The notes below the pieces were generated by a model. It was not told where the DNA came from. It ran no database searches and worked only from the letters and a program-made list of their open reading frames with translations. A stretch of 64,000 bases of DNA from NCBI RefSeq assembly GCF_031583575.1, contig NZ_CP134146.1, positions 1,302,001 through 1,366,000 on the forward strand. Direction: 5' to 3'. Position numbers and translations under genes: made by a program. Below are positions 41,945-51,676 of the stretch, piece by piece; the stretch's first letter is position 1; every line of letters begins with the position of its first letter. The DNA comes from Thalassotalea nanhaiensis. GTDB taxonomy: Bacteria > Pseudomonadota > Gammaproteobacteria > Enterobacterales > Alteromonadaceae.

Positions 41945-44305
41945 ATGAAAAACAATAAATTAATGTTAACTACGGTTGCCTTGTCAATAATGGCCACAAC
42001 AGGCATTGCACAAGCGGCTAAATTGGAAAAAGTTAACCAGGTTGAAGGATCACAAGAAAATCTCACGTTTGCTCAATGGCAAACCAAACAACAACAAGAA
42101 AAGTTAGATAAAACTGATCGCTTAATTATCAAGTTTAAAGATAAACATCAGGGTAAAACGATACCACCAGGCTTAGCGAAAAAAGCAGGCCTTGCATTAA
42201 AACATGAGAAGATTTTAAAAAATGGTCATCATGTAGTTTCGTTTGGTCAACAAAAAAACATCAAAGATGTTAAAGAGTTGGTTAATAAAATGAGCAAGCA
42301 TAAATCGGTAGAATTTATTGAGCCTGATCACAAACGTTTTTTGATGGCGCAAAACCAGCCTTGGGGAATTGCTAACACTCAGTCTGATCAGCTTAACGAT
42401 AACGATGCTGCGAATATGACCGTATGTATTATTGATTCAGGGTACCAGCAAGATAACCCCGATTTGAGCGCAAATAATGCGACAGGTACCAATAACTCAG
42501 GTACGGGTAACTGGTATGAAAACGGTGGTTCGCATGGTACTCACGTAGCAGGAACTATTGCGGCAGTAAACAACAGCGAAGGTGTTGTGGGAGTAATGCC
42601 TAATACCAATGTAAACTTGCATATTGTTAAAGTATTTAATGAGTCCGGATGGGGCTATACCGGTGAGCTTGTAGATGCGGTTGATACGTGTGTTAACAAT
42701 GGCGCTAAAGTGATTAATATGAGCTTAGGTGGGGCAGGGTCAAGCAACACGGAAAAAAATGCGTTACAAGCAGCAGCTGATGCAGGCGTGTTGTTAGTAG
42801 CAGCGTCTGGTAATGATGGTAATTCAACCATGTCTTACCCAGCGTCATACGATGCTGTTATGGCAGTTGGGGCCGTTGATCAAAATGGTCAACACGCAGA
42901 GTTTTCGCAGTTTACCAGCCAAGTTGAAATAGCTGCACCAGGTGAAGCTGTTTTATCAACCGTTGCGGGTGATGGTCGACTGGGCTACATCACAATAAAT
43001 GGCAGCACTTATGGTAATGATGAAGTTGTTCCACAAAGCCGTTATGTGCAAAGTGGCTCTAATTATGTAATCACGAACGTAAACGGTAGTGCGAGCGGCG
43101 TGTTAGCAAGCTGTACGATTAATGGTAGTAGCTACAGTTGTAGTAACGTTGCTGGCAATATATGTTTGGCCGAACGAAATGATAATCAAGTAGGTAGTAA
43201 CTACCCAGAAATAAACCCTGCCAAGGCCTGTGCAGATGCCGGTGCTGCTGGTGTTATTGTTTTCAGTAATAGCGCACGCCCAGGTTTACAAAATCCATTT
43301 TTAGTTGATGGTACCAGTGCGGTAAGTGTTCCAACTGTATCTATCAATAGAACGTTGGGCCAGCAACTTCTGAGTCAATTAGGAAGTAATGTTGATTTAA
43401 CTGTTAATGATGGGCAAAACTATGCTTATTATAACGGTACCTCTATGGCTACTCCGCACGTCGCTGGTGTTGCAGCATTGGCTTGGAGTCATAACCCAAA
43501 TTGTGCAGCAAGTGATGTTCGTAGCGCATTAAAGTCTACTGCAATAGATTTAGAAACTGTCGGTCGTGATGACAAAACTGGTTATGGTTTAGTGCAAGCC
43601 AAAGCGGCTTCAGATTTATTGGCAACAGACTGTGGAAGCACTACGCCTCCTCCAACAGGATCAAATGTGTTGGAAAATGGTGTTGCGAAAACAAACCTTT
43701 CTGCAAGCACATCAGCTGAGTTGAGTTTTACCATTGATGTACCAGCTGGCGCGACAGATCTAAGCTTTGATATGTCTGGCGGCACTGGCGATGCGGACTT
43801 ATACGTAAAATTTGGCTCTGCTCCTACAAGTAGCAGTTATGATTGTCGACCGTATAAAAGTGGTAACAGCGAGAGTTGTCCAATTACAACGGCACAAGCT
43901 GGTACATATTATGTTAAAGTTGTTGCTTACTCTAGTTTCTCAGGAGTTAACTTAACGGCTAGCTTTACCGAAGACTCTGGTGGCAATGGCGGTGGTGCAA
44001 CTGGTGGCTCAGCTTCTGTTACTGATATTAGCGTATCACGCAGAGCATGGAAGTATTACACCATAGATGTACCTGCAGGTATGGCAACACTAGATTTTAC
44101 CATGAGCGGTGGCACTGGTGATGCAGACATGTACATTAAGCGTGGTTCACAACCAAGCTCCTCAAGTTATGACTGTCGCCCTTATGAAAGTGGTAACAAT
44201 GAAACCTGTTCGTTTAACAATCCAATCGCAGACACTTGGCATATCGGTATTTATGGCTACAGAGCCGCAAGCGGTGTGGATTTAAATGTAACTTACAACC
44301 CGTAA
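41945..44305 (+). CDS. S8 subtilisin-like protease with PA insertion and two PPC domains
   Basis: A 786-residue secreted protease. Signal peptide MKNNKLMLTTVALSIMATTG (cut after AQA), I9-type propeptide (about 55-130), catalytic Asp in CIIDSGYQQDNPD, His in GSHGTHVAGTIAA, Asn in AASGNDGNS and Ser in YYNGTSMATPHVAGV. A PA-type insertion lies between Asn and Ser (about 335-480, with NICLAERNDN and AGAAGVIVFS). The C-terminus has two bacterial pre-peptidase (PPC) domains (about 575-680 and 690-786), both with MSGGTGDADLY/MYI and DCRPYxSGN. PPC domains often aid export and are cleaved off. The genes for this enzyme and the 607-residue paralogue are divergent, so they may share control. Confidence 0.94.
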   Translation: MKNNKLMLTTVALSIMATTGIAQAAKLEKVNQVEGSQENLTFAQWQTKQQQEKLDKTDRLIIKFKDKHQGKTIPPGLAKKAGLALKHEKILKNGHHVVSFGQQKNIKDVKELVNKMSKHKSVEFIEPDHKRFLMAQNQPWGIANTQSDQLNDNDAANMTVCIIDSGYQQDNPDLSANNATGTNNSGTGNWYENGGSHGTHVAGTIAAVNNSEGVVGVMPNTNVNLHIVKVFNESGWGYTGELVDAVDTCVNNGAKVINMSLGGAGSSNTEKNALQAAADAGVLLVAASGNDGNSTMSYPASYDAVMAVGAVDQNGQHAEFSQFTSQVEIAAPGEAVLSTVAGDGRLGYITINGSTYGNDEVVPQSRYVQSGSNYVITNVNGSASGVLASCTINGSSYSCSNVAGNICLAERNDNQVGSNYPEINPAKACADAGAAGVIVFSNSARPGLQNPFLVDGTSAVSVPTVSINRTLGQQLLSQLGSNVDLTVNDGQNYAYYNGTSMATPHVAGVAALAWSHNPNCAASDVRSALKSTAIDLETVGRDDKTGYGLVQAKAASDLLATDCGSTTPPPTGSNVLENGVAKTNLSASTSAELSFTIDVPAGATDLSFDMSGGTGDADLYVKFGSAPTSSSYDCRPYKSGNSESCPITTAQAGTYYVKVVAYSSFSGVNLTASFTEDSGGNGGGATGGSASVTDISVSRRAWKYYTIDVPAGMATLDFTMSGGTGDADMYIKRGSQPSSSSYDCRPYESGNNETCSFNNPIADTWHIGIYGYRAASGVDLNVTYNP

Positions 44306-44374
44306 AAGTTTGCTTTCCAACCAATAAAGCAAGGGGACCAGTTCACGCTGACTCCCCATTTTTTCTAAGCTTTT

Positions 44375-44398
44375 AAGCCACTTTTTAGTGGCTTTTTT
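44375..44398 (+). terminator. Terminator downstream of the PPC subtilase
   Basis: AAGCCACT-TTTT-AGTGGCTT stem-loop followed by TTTT, about 70 bp after the stop codon and before the convergent U32 gene. Confidence 0.85.
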
Positions 44399-44427
44399 GG
44401 TTGAAAAATAGTCTTGAGTTATTTTGA

Positions 44428-46746
44428 CTAAAGCCCTTTGTGATACTGGGTATTGGTCGATTCTGACACCATATCATTGAGCGTAGTTTGGGCGTTTAAT
44501 TGAGTCGATTGGTCGTCACTTTGGGCACTTAATAATTGTTCAAATTGCTTGATCAGTGCTGTTTTATCTGGTGATTGTTTGTCACCAGCACCGATGTTGG
44601 TTAGGTCAATCATAAAGCCATCATACAGCTGTGCTAAATCGTTAATAATTTCCATATTTAAAAACTGATCTTTATTATAAATGCTTGGATAACCTGCTTT
44701 TTGCTTATCAATGGCAAAAGAAACGCCTTTTAGGTTGGTGATGCTGGTAGATTTATCACAAGAAAGCATACAACCGTTATCAATCCGCGGTTTTTCACAA
44801 CCCACACTTTGTTGAAAGAAACATTGTCGACTGGTCATTAATAAAATAGGGTGATAAACGCTGTAGAACAATTTAAAGTTTTCAGGACGAGCAATGGTTT
44901 TCATTTGCAGGTGGTTGATTTCATTTGAAATAAAAGCACCTTCACAATTAAATTCTTCTTTCATTGCTAATAAGGCATAAGAATTTGTGGTATTTAAAAA
45001 AGGTCCTGCGATCCACTTAATACCAAGTTCAAAGGCGCGATTTGCGATACCAGTATTGTTAGTAACAATTAATTCTGGTTTCACCTGCTCTAAAATATTT
45101 AGCGCTACGTCATAATCTTTGCCAATTAATACGGAAGGAAACCAGGGGATAAGACGAGGGTTTTCTTTAAAGAAATCAACGTATTTAGTGCAGCCGCGTT
45201 TATAGGCATCAGGTAATTTAAAGTAAATGTCAGCGTCTGTTACTGTGGCAAGGTCCAAGTCTGAGTCATCACAAATTAATATTGACAGCTTTGCGTTTGT
45301 TTCTGCGTTCGGAACATCTTGCCTAATAGGTTTAGGATGGCGCACTAGCTTAGGCAATTTGACTTCAGGGTGAACCGCTGTGTTGCTATTAAGTAAAGCA
45401 GCTAGCTTATTCTTTATAGCACTTAGGTCTTTAAAAGGAATACTTACACCTTCTGGAATGCCATCAAGATCCAAGTCAGTTAAGTTATTCTGTGAGTTAT
45501 TAAAGGTTTTAAATCGCTTTTCTATGGCATTTTTATCAATACAGTTTTTATCAGTTGCAACTAACACATTATTTGATTGAATAACGATGGTTTGTTGTTC
45601 AGTAGTTGTTTGGCCTTTAACGTAGTCTGTTACTACAACCGTTAGGGTTAATGGACTGCCTATTTTACCGCTAAACGTTAAGGATAACGGACGCTTTTCT
45701 ATACTTAAGTGTTTAATTTTATCAAACACGCTTGCGTTGATTTGCTCTTTTTCATTGTTAAGATTTTCTTCAACGTCATGAATTTGTACCACAGAAATTG
45801 CATTACTTTTATCTATTGCATGATACTTTGAGTTATCGCGAGGGTTTTCGATAAACATGGATTGATTCAAATCGCCACGTAAGAAAGCATTGGTTAAATC
45901 GCGGTTAAATACTTTATAAAGTCGTTCACCATCTTCTAATAATTCACCGGTTTGAATGAAGCCATCAATTTGTTTACGAAAGCTATCAATCACGGTGTGC
46001 ACATAACTTGCGCCTTTAATACGGCCTTCAACTTTAAATGAGTGTACGCCGGCGTCGATCAGTGCAGGCAAATCGAAAAACGCTGAATTGTCTTTAATGT
46101 TTAATGGAAAATTATTACCTGAAGGGGTTGTTTCATATTCTTCACGACAGGCTTGACTACAACGGCCACGGTTACCTGAATTACCAACACTTGCAGATGT
46201 TGAATAACATAAGCCTGAAAAAGCGACACACAATGAACCATGAACAAACACTTCACTTAGTACATTTTGCTCACGACCAACAGTTGTAATCGCGGTAATT
46301 TCCCTTAAATTCAACTCCCTTGATAAGTTAACCCTTGAAACGCCTAATTTTTTAAGGAAAGGAATTTGGCCAATGTTATGAGTTGTCATTTGCGTTGACG
46401 CGTGAACATCTAGAGTAGGAAAATGCTTTTTAAGAATATAAAGTAGGCCGATATCTTGAACAATAACGCCATCAAGCGTGGTATTTACCAACTTGCTTAA
46501 TAATTTAGTAAGCGATTTAAATTCGCGCTCTAAAATAACTATATTTAGGGTTAGGAATATTTGGCATTCAAACTGATGCGCCAATCGTATAATTCCTACA
46601 AGTTCATCAAAAGAAATATTAGCGGCACGATTTCGCGCATTAAATGTGTCTAAGCCACAGTAAACTGCATCGGCACCTGCAATTATCGCGGCTTTTATCG
46701 CATCTATATCACCGCCAGGGGCTAATAATTCAATTTTAGGACTCAT
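44428..46746 (-). CDS. Peptidase U32 family protein
   Basis: A 772-residue protein of the U32 family, whose best-known members act in RNA or cofactor hydroxylation rather than proteolysis. The N-terminal barrel starts IELLAPGGDIDAIKAAIIAG and contains the U32 signature region FVHGSLCVAFSGLCYS with RGRCSQACREEY, giving four cysteines typical of iron-sulfur binding in RlhA-type proteins. A second Cys-rich segment (RQCFFQQSVGCEK, NGCMLSCDKS) lies near residue 690. It is longer than E. coli RlhA (about 650). I take the ATG at 46746; a TTG six codons upstream is in frame. No partner gene is adjacent. Exact substrate unassigned. Confidence 0.82.
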   Translation of the reverse strand: MSPKIELLAPGGDIDAIKAAIIAGADAVYCGLDTFNARNRAANISFDELVGIIRLAHQFECQIFLTLNIVILEREFKSLTKLLSKLVNTTLDGVIVQDIGLLYILKKHFPTLDVHASTQMTTHNIGQIPFLKKLGVSRVNLSRELNLREITAITTVGREQNVLSEVFVHGSLCVAFSGLCYSTSASVGNSGNRGRCSQACREEYETTPSGNNFPLNIKDNSAFFDLPALIDAGVHSFKVEGRIKGASYVHTVIDSFRKQIDGFIQTGELLEDGERLYKVFNRDLTNAFLRGDLNQSMFIENPRDNSKYHAIDKSNAISVVQIHDVEENLNNEKEQINASVFDKIKHLSIEKRPLSLTFSGKIGSPLTLTVVVTDYVKGQTTTEQQTIVIQSNNVLVATDKNCIDKNAIEKRFKTFNNSQNNLTDLDLDGIPEGVSIPFKDLSAIKNKLAALLNSNTAVHPEVKLPKLVRHPKPIRQDVPNAETNAKLSILICDDSDLDLATVTDADIYFKLPDAYKRGCTKYVDFFKENPRLIPWFPSVLIGKDYDVALNILEQVKPELIVTNNTGIANRAFELGIKWIAGPFLNTTNSYALLAMKEEFNCEGAFISNEINHLQMKTIARPENFKLFYSVYHPILLMTSRQCFFQQSVGCEKPRIDNGCMLSCDKSTSITNLKGVSFAIDKQKAGYPSIYNKDQFLNMEIINDLAQLYDGFMIDLTNIGAGDKQSPDKTALIKQFEQLLSAQSDDQSTQLNAQTTLNDMVSESTNTQYHKGL

Positions 46747-46880
46747 TTTTACAACTTTAGCCAATAATTTGGCAGTTAAATATCAAAGGATGGATTTTAC
46801 TCATATATCTAACTGATGAATACAGTTAAAGTAGGTTATTTACCGTTATAATTATTGATGGCACTGGAAAACACATATCA

Positions 46881-47582
46881 ATGAATGAAAGTATTAATAA
46901 AAGTAGAGCAAAAACTGACGCGCTCCCCATTCTTTATTCGTTAAGAAACTGCCCTTATGCAATGCGCGCAAGAGTCGCTATTTTTAAAGCAAAGCATACA
47001 GTGTTGCTGCGTGATTTAGTGCTGAGCAATAAACCAGAAGAAATGCTGATTGCATCGCCCAAAGCCACAGTGCCAGTGGTCGTACTAGAAAATGGTACAG
47101 TAATCGAAGAAAGCTTGGACGTTATGTTGTGGGCTTTAAACAAAAGTGACCCTGATGATTTATTGCGTAACAAAGTAAATAGCGGTGTTGATAATTCGCT
47201 CTCTGAAATGCTTAATTTAATTAACGAATTTGATAATGACTTTAAGGACAGTTTAGAGCAATACAAATGTGCTAAGCGTTATAAAGAAACTAACGTTGTT
47301 GAATGTAGAGAAAGGTGCGAACTATACATTAAGATGTTAGAGCAACGCTTAACGTCACATGCTTTTTTGATGTCGGATAAAGAAAGTCTGCTCGATATTG
47401 CACTTATGCCGTTTATTCGCCAGTTTGCCAGAGTAGAGCGCCAGTGGTACTTACAGTCGCCTTATCCAAAATTACGACAATGGTTGAACAACTATTTGCA
47501 AAGCCCTATGTTTACAAAAGTGATGGCAAAATATCCGTTGTGGAAAGACACACATGAAGATGTGTTGTTTGGTGCTTTATAG
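46881..47582 (+). CDS. Glutathione S-transferase family protein
   Basis: A 233-residue protein. The N-terminal thioredoxin fold carries ILYSLRNCPYAMRARVAIF (about 18-36) with an active-site Cys in CPYAMRAR, as in omega-like/GrxB-like GSTs that use Cys for deglutathionylation. The cis-Pro motif ATVPVVVLENG and ESLDVMLWAL follow. The C-terminal half is helical (SLLDIALMPFIRQFARVERQW). It is divergent from the U32 gene across 130 bp. Likely cytosolic thiol transferase or reductase; substrate unknown. Confidence 0.87.
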   Translation: MNESINKSRAKTDALPILYSLRNCPYAMRARVAIFKAKHTVLLRDLVLSNKPEEMLIASPKATVPVVVLENGTVIEESLDVMLWALNKSDPDDLLRNKVNSGVDNSLSEMLNLINEFDNDFKDSLEQYKCAKRYKETNVVECRERCELYIKMLEQRLTSHAFLMSDKESLLDIALMPFIRQFARVERQWYLQSPYPKLRQWLNNYLQSPMFTKVMAKYPLWKDTHEDVLFGAL

Positions 47583-47761
47583 CTAAGGTAAATAGTGACC
47601 GTACTCAAATAAGCTGACTTTTCAGCAATTCGCTTTTATGACTTCTTTGGGCGTAAAACTGAATTAAACAGCGATTAAACTTCCGTTGTTAGTTTAATAG
47701 CTGTCATCTCAGTTTTATTTTAAAACCATTAATAACCAAACCTTATGGCTGTCTTTGTATT

Positions 47762-48964
47762 CTATTGGATGAAAGCTGGAAGGAGCCTTTCTGCCGTCAG
47801 CTGCATGGCATTATTTTCCATCGCATGAGCGGTAAATACGACCGCTAAGTCAAGCTCTTCGAATGTTAAAATGTATTGTTCACCACCACCCCAAGCAAAT
47901 TTTGCATCATAGCTTTTTTCTGCGACTTTAAAATCCGTTTGATACCAATAGTAGCCATATGAAAAACTGTCGGGTATCCACTCCTCGGTGGGTTTAGTTA
48001 TCTTATTGGTAGCAGCGTTTAAATAAGCTGCTGAAATAATTTGTTCGCCCTGCCATTTTCCATTGTTTTTAACCAGTGTAGCCACCTTGAGCATATCGCG
48101 TGAAGTTAAACTAGAGCCTACCTCTGCTATAGGTATACCATTGACATCATCCTTCCAGCCGTAAACAGTGATGCCTATTTTAGCGAGTACTTCATTCTTG
48201 ATAAAATCTTTAGCAGAGCCCGGAACAACGCTGTTAAGGACTTGCATCACAATTCGTGGATCTGCATCTTGATATTTAAACGTTTGAGATTCAGGAGAAA
48301 TAGCTTCACTATGTTGCAAAAATTCTTGAGTGATATTAGAGCCTTTTATTTTAGTAATGTTATCCATGATTAGTTTTTGCCTTTCAGCACTGACGCGGAT
48401 CCCTGAACTCATAGTCATTGCCTGATGAAGCGTAATATTTTCTGTACCTTCCGCTACTTTTTCAAGGTCAAGATCTTCAATGAAGTTGACAATGGGTTTA
48501 TTTAAATCTGCCATTGTCAGGTGCCCTAATTGAATTGCTCGCCCAATCGCTAACGATAGATAAGCCTTGGTAACAGAGGCTTGGAAGTGAGGTAAATCAA
48601 TACGGCCTCTGGCGTAGTAAGACTCAAAGATCAGTTTATTTTTATGAGAAATAAGCATGCTATCGTATAGGCCATCTTTATTGTCTGCGATCTCCTGCGC
48701 CATCTTAACAATTATGTTTTTATTGCCGCCATCGATGCCTAATTCACCGACAGAAATATCGTCTTTTCTTTTACCTGGGGCAGTATCTATAAAGGCTTTA
48801 TCAAGATAAGCCATATCCCAGAATGAGACCTTGGCGTCTTCGGCTGTAGCCTGTGGCGCGGAGCTGTCAATTTCTTTGACATTTTCTTCGGTGTATGCAG
48901 CAACAAGGCTGCTAAAACAGCTTAAAAGCGCAACCGCGATTAAGCTTTTTAAATTGATATTCAT
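47762..48964 (-). CDS. Secreted serine hydrolase of the beta-lactamase/PBP fold
   Basis: A 400-residue exported protein. Signal peptide MNINLKSLIAVALLSCFSSLVAA. The class C beta-lactamase-like catalytic SxxK is Ser130-Val-Thr-Lys133 (QASVTKAYLSLAIGRAI). The usual second motif YxN appears as YQD (FKYQDADPRIVMQVL), so either Asp replaces Asn or the motif has shifted. The third motif region is WGGGEQYILTFEELDLAVVF. This family includes esterases, D-amino peptidases and 6-aminohexanoate hydrolases; a true beta-lactamase is not indicated. It lies 106 bp downstream of two PD40 genes on the same strand and may belong to that set. Confidence 0.87.
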   Translation of the reverse strand: MNINLKSLIAVALLSCFSSLVAAYTEENVKEIDSSAPQATAEDAKVSFWDMAYLDKAFIDTAPGKRKDDISVGELGIDGGNKNIIVKMAQEIADNKDGLYDSMLISHKNKLIFESYYARGRIDLPHFQASVTKAYLSLAIGRAIQLGHLTMADLNKPIVNFIEDLDLEKVAEGTENITLHQAMTMSSGIRVSAERQKLIMDNITKIKGSNITQEFLQHSEAISPESQTFKYQDADPRIVMQVLNSVVPGSAKDFIKNEVLAKIGITVYGWKDDVNGIPIAEVGSSLTSRDMLKVATLVKNNGKWQGEQIISAAYLNAATNKITKPTEEWIPDSFSYGYYWYQTDFKVAEKSYDAKFAWGGGEQYILTFEELDLAVVFTAHAMENNAMQLTAERLLPAFIQ

Positions 48965-49070
48965 AACTTTTCCTATAGTTTATTTCACTACCTGTACTTA
49001 ATTTGATTCGAAATAGTGCACTTTTATATCGGCTCTATATTTTCGACTTTTGTTCTCGTTATATGGTTAA

Positions 49071-49925
49071 TTATTTGGCTCTGAGGACATCAATAATCTG
49101 TGCATCCACCCAGTAGATATCTATATTTCCCTCGTCGTCCATGCCTCTATTAAAGAGAATGTATTTACCGTCGGGGGTAACACTTGCATAAAATTCTGCT
49201 TTGTCAGAATTCACGTTGTCCCCCATATTAATAGCAGGTCCCCATGAACCATCTTTTTGTCGATAACTAATATAAATATCAGTATCACCAAACCCACCAG
49301 CACGTTCACTATCCCAAATCAGGTAGCTTTCGTCCGGCGCGATAAAAGGGTGAGCTGTCCATTTGCCAGTGTTGACCACGGAACTCATTTTTTTGGGCGC
49401 TTGTCGTTTTCCGTCTTTAACGGTTGATATCCGAATTACGTCATTGCTTTTATAATCGTCAAAAACATAGGTTTGTTCGACGGAGGTCGACAAGCGCATG
49501 ATGCCCCAGTCTTTACGGTCAAACATCGGTCCAAGGCTTTTTTGCTCTGACCAGCCATCGCCTATGCGATCCTTATAGCCTTTTGCCATGTGCATACGCT
49601 TGCCGTCAGGGGAAAATACGATTTCACCAGTTCGCGGGAATTCAATGTACTTCTTCCAGACATTGTTTTCTTGGCGAAAGCCAGTAACGGTGGCGCTTTT
49701 GCGGTTTGAGGTGAAGTAAAACTCCTTCATGCCGGGGGCAAACACCCCCTCAAGCTCCCATCCTTCTTTGGATATGATGCCTGGTGCAAACGGCTCTGCT
49801 ACCATGCCCGGTGGCTTTTGCCCCATGTAAGGCCCTTCCATAACCGGATATTCATCTTGAGCATAACTCTGACTAATCATCGTTAAGGCAGATAAAAGAG
49901 AGAGGAAAATAGTTAAACGTTTCAT
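49071..49925 (-). CDS. Secreted PD40/TolB-like propeller protein, copy A
   Basis: A 284-residue exported protein. Signal peptide MKRLTIFLSLLSALTMISQSYA. The mature part is made of WD40-like PD40 beta-propeller repeats (GMKEFYFTSNRKS, FSPDGKRMHM, IAPDESYLIWDSERAGGFGD, VTPDGKYILFNRG). It is a clear paralogue of the next gene upstream: both begin with EGPYxGQxPPG and end YWVDAQII-x-x-LR. No catalytic residues are recognised. Such propellers usually bind a ligand or partner. It is 44 bp downstream of copy B, in a probable operon with an esterase. Confidence 0.8.
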   Translation of the reverse strand: MKRLTIFLSLLSALTMISQSYAQDEYPVMEGPYMGQKPPGMVAEPFAPGIISKEGWELEGVFAPGMKEFYFTSNRKSATVTGFRQENNVWKKYIEFPRTGEIVFSPDGKRMHMAKGYKDRIGDGWSEQKSLGPMFDRKDWGIMRLSTSVEQTYVFDDYKSNDVIRISTVKDGKRQAPKKMSSVVNTGKWTAHPFIAPDESYLIWDSERAGGFGDTDIYISYRQKDGSWGPAINMGDNVNSDKAEFYASVTPDGKYILFNRGMDDEGNIDIYWVDAQIIDVLRAK

Positions 49926-49969
49926 AATTGATCCCTATTTAAAGCTAATTTTAATTTTTCTTTAATGGC

Positions 49970-50821
49970 TTACTGTTTAGGTCTAAGCGTTTCAATAATC
50001 TGTGCATCGACCCAATACATCCCGGCATTTTCCTCACTCACGTATCTGTTAAAGAAAAGATACTTTCCGTCTGGCGTTACAATGGGTCCACCTTCATTAC
50101 CATTTGTGTTTATTGTTTCCCCCAAATTAATAGCAGCCCCCCATGAGCCATCTTTCTGCCGAAAAGAAATGTATAAATCACTGCCACCATATCCATTGTT
50201 TCCTTGGTCATCCCAGAGCAAATAAGATTCATCGGGTGCAATGAAGGGATGCGCGTTCCAGTCTCCAAAATCAATGTTCACTGCTTTTGGTTTTTCATGT
50301 TTACCGTCGATTAATCGAGAATAACGGATAGGGCCAGATTCAGTTGCCTCATCAAAATAGTAAGTGCCATTGGATGAAGACATCAGACGCATAATACGGA
50401 AGTCTTCAAAAACAGGCCCATGGCTTTTTACCTCGGACCATCCATTCTCAGTGCGCTCCATAAAACGCTTGCCCAAATGCATCGTCTTGCCGTCAGGCGT
50501 AAGAATAGGGCGACCAACTCTGGGCCCAACCAAAGATTCATGCCATTGATTATTTTCTAATGTAAAGGTTATTAATGACCACTTGCCATCTTTGTGTCTT
50601 CTCGTAAAATAAAATTCTTTCATATCAGGTGAGAAGAAGCCGCTACCGTCACGATGTTCTTTGGAATGGCCTTTCGGAGCAAAAGCTTTAGGGGTGGAGC
50701 CCGGTGGATTTTGCCCAACATAAGGGCCTTCAAGAACAGGTTGCTTATCGTGTGCATAGCTTTTACTACTCATCGTTAGGGTAGTAAGCAACACAACCAT
50801 ATAAATACTGATTAGTTTCAT
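49970..50821 (-). CDS. Secreted PD40/TolB-like propeller protein, copy B
   Basis: A 283-residue exported protein. Signal peptide MKLISIYMVVLLTTLTMSSKSYA. It has the same PD40 repeat layout as copy A (DMKEFYFTRRHKD, LTPDGKTMHLGKR, IAPDESYLLWDDQGNNGYGG, VTPDGKYLFFNRY) and the same N-terminal EGPYVGQNPPG and C-terminal YWVDAQIIETLRPKQ. The two genes are a tandem duplication that has diverged substantially. It begins 3 bp after the upstream esterase gene stop, so the two are translated from one message. Confidence 0.8.
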   Translation of the reverse strand: MKLISIYMVVLLTTLTMSSKSYAHDKQPVLEGPYVGQNPPGSTPKAFAPKGHSKEHRDGSGFFSPDMKEFYFTRRHKDGKWSLITFTLENNQWHESLVGPRVGRPILTPDGKTMHLGKRFMERTENGWSEVKSHGPVFEDFRIMRLMSSSNGTYYFDEATESGPIRYSRLIDGKHEKPKAVNIDFGDWNAHPFIAPDESYLLWDDQGNNGYGGSDLYISFRQKDGSWGAAINLGETINTNGNEGGPIVTPDGKYLFFNRYVSEENAGMYWVDAQIIETLRPKQ

Positions 50822-50824
50822 TTT

Positions 50825-51676
50825 TTATCCTTTCTCTTTTGTTAAGCTTGATAACCATTTCACGCTACGAACGCCAACCATAGGAAACGAGTCACTATGG
50901 CCAGAAGATTTAATTACTACCTGCTTTATTGATGATAATGCTTGATAGTCTTTTTTCTTTAACTGAGCAATAAAATCTTCGACATGCACCGCCAATTCTT
51001 GCTCCAATTCTCCATAGGTAATAAACAAATTGATCTTTTGTTCTTTACTTTTTAATGCGGCATTTTCAAGGGAAAAAAGTAATGGAATATCTCGCCATAG
51101 CGATGGGCTACCTAAGATGTAGTTTTTAAAGGTGTCGGGATGTGTCATTAAGGCGTAAGTACCAAATAAGCCACCTAAGGAAAAGCCAAAATAAGTTCTA
51201 TTACTCGGATCAGTTCGATAGTTGCTTTCGATAAACGTAATGACATCATTGCGAATAAACGTTAGATGAGTACTGGCTTGTCCAAATTGATATTTAGCCT
51301 GACGTTCAGGGTTGCTTGACTTGCTTATAGAATAATCTCGAGCTCTACTGTCATGTACCCCTGAAGCTTTATTAAGGTCTTTTTGATGGGAAATTCCAAC
51401 CAAAATAACCTCTTCCATCAAGAATTCAGTACCCGATAATAGTTCGATGTGCGTATCTGCATCGGTAAAATAAATAACAGGATAGATTTTATCTTTATTT
51501 TTTGTATATCCCTCGGGCAACTTTACATAAAGCTCGTATTGCCTGTCAGCTTGAGTATCTTTAATAGGAACGACTTGTATTCTTGGCAATGTTAAATCTC
51601 TTGCTTCGCTCGCTTCAATTGTTAGAAAAGGCAAAAAAAACATAACAACTAAAGCTAAAATTTTCTTCATATTCAT
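50825..51676 (-). CDS. Secreted alpha/beta hydrolase (esterase D-like)
   Basis: A 283-residue exported enzyme. Signal peptide MNMKKILALVVMFFLPFLTI (cut near EASEA). The nucleophile elbow is GFSLGGLFG, matching GxSxGG of the esterase/Fes-like family; the catalytic His is probably in IKSSGHSDSFP near the C-terminus, and VIYFTDADTHI is the strand with the oxyanion region. The family includes siderophore, feruloyl and general carboxyl esterases; substrate unknown. I chose the ATG at 51676, with GGA upstream; an ATG four codons earlier is possible. It is the first gene of the minus-strand set and is divergent from the CadC-like regulator gene. Confidence 0.84.
   Translation of the reverse strand: MNMKKILALVVMFFLPFLTIEASEARDLTLPRIQVVPIKDTQADRQYELYVKLPEGYTKNKDKIYPVIYFTDADTHIELLSGTEFLMEEVILVGISHQKDLNKASGVHDSRARDYSISKSSNPERQAKYQFGQASTHLTFIRNDVITFIESNYRTDPSNRTYFGFSLGGLFGTYALMTHPDTFKNYILGSPSLWRDIPLLFSLENAALKSKEQKINLFITYGELEQELAVHVEDFIAQLKKKDYQALSSIKQVVIKSSGHSDSFPMVGVRSVKWLSSLTKEKG

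Noticed and set aside
44428-46746. U32 protein as an extracellular collagenase
   Set aside because: There is no signal peptide and the cysteine pattern resembles RlhA/UbiU-type iron-sulfur hydroxylases, so the peptidase name is only historical.
47762-48964. Antibiotic-resistance beta-lactamase
   Set aside because: SxxK is present but the class C YxN and KTG motifs are not clearly kept; the protein fits the broader serine hydrolase/esterase group.
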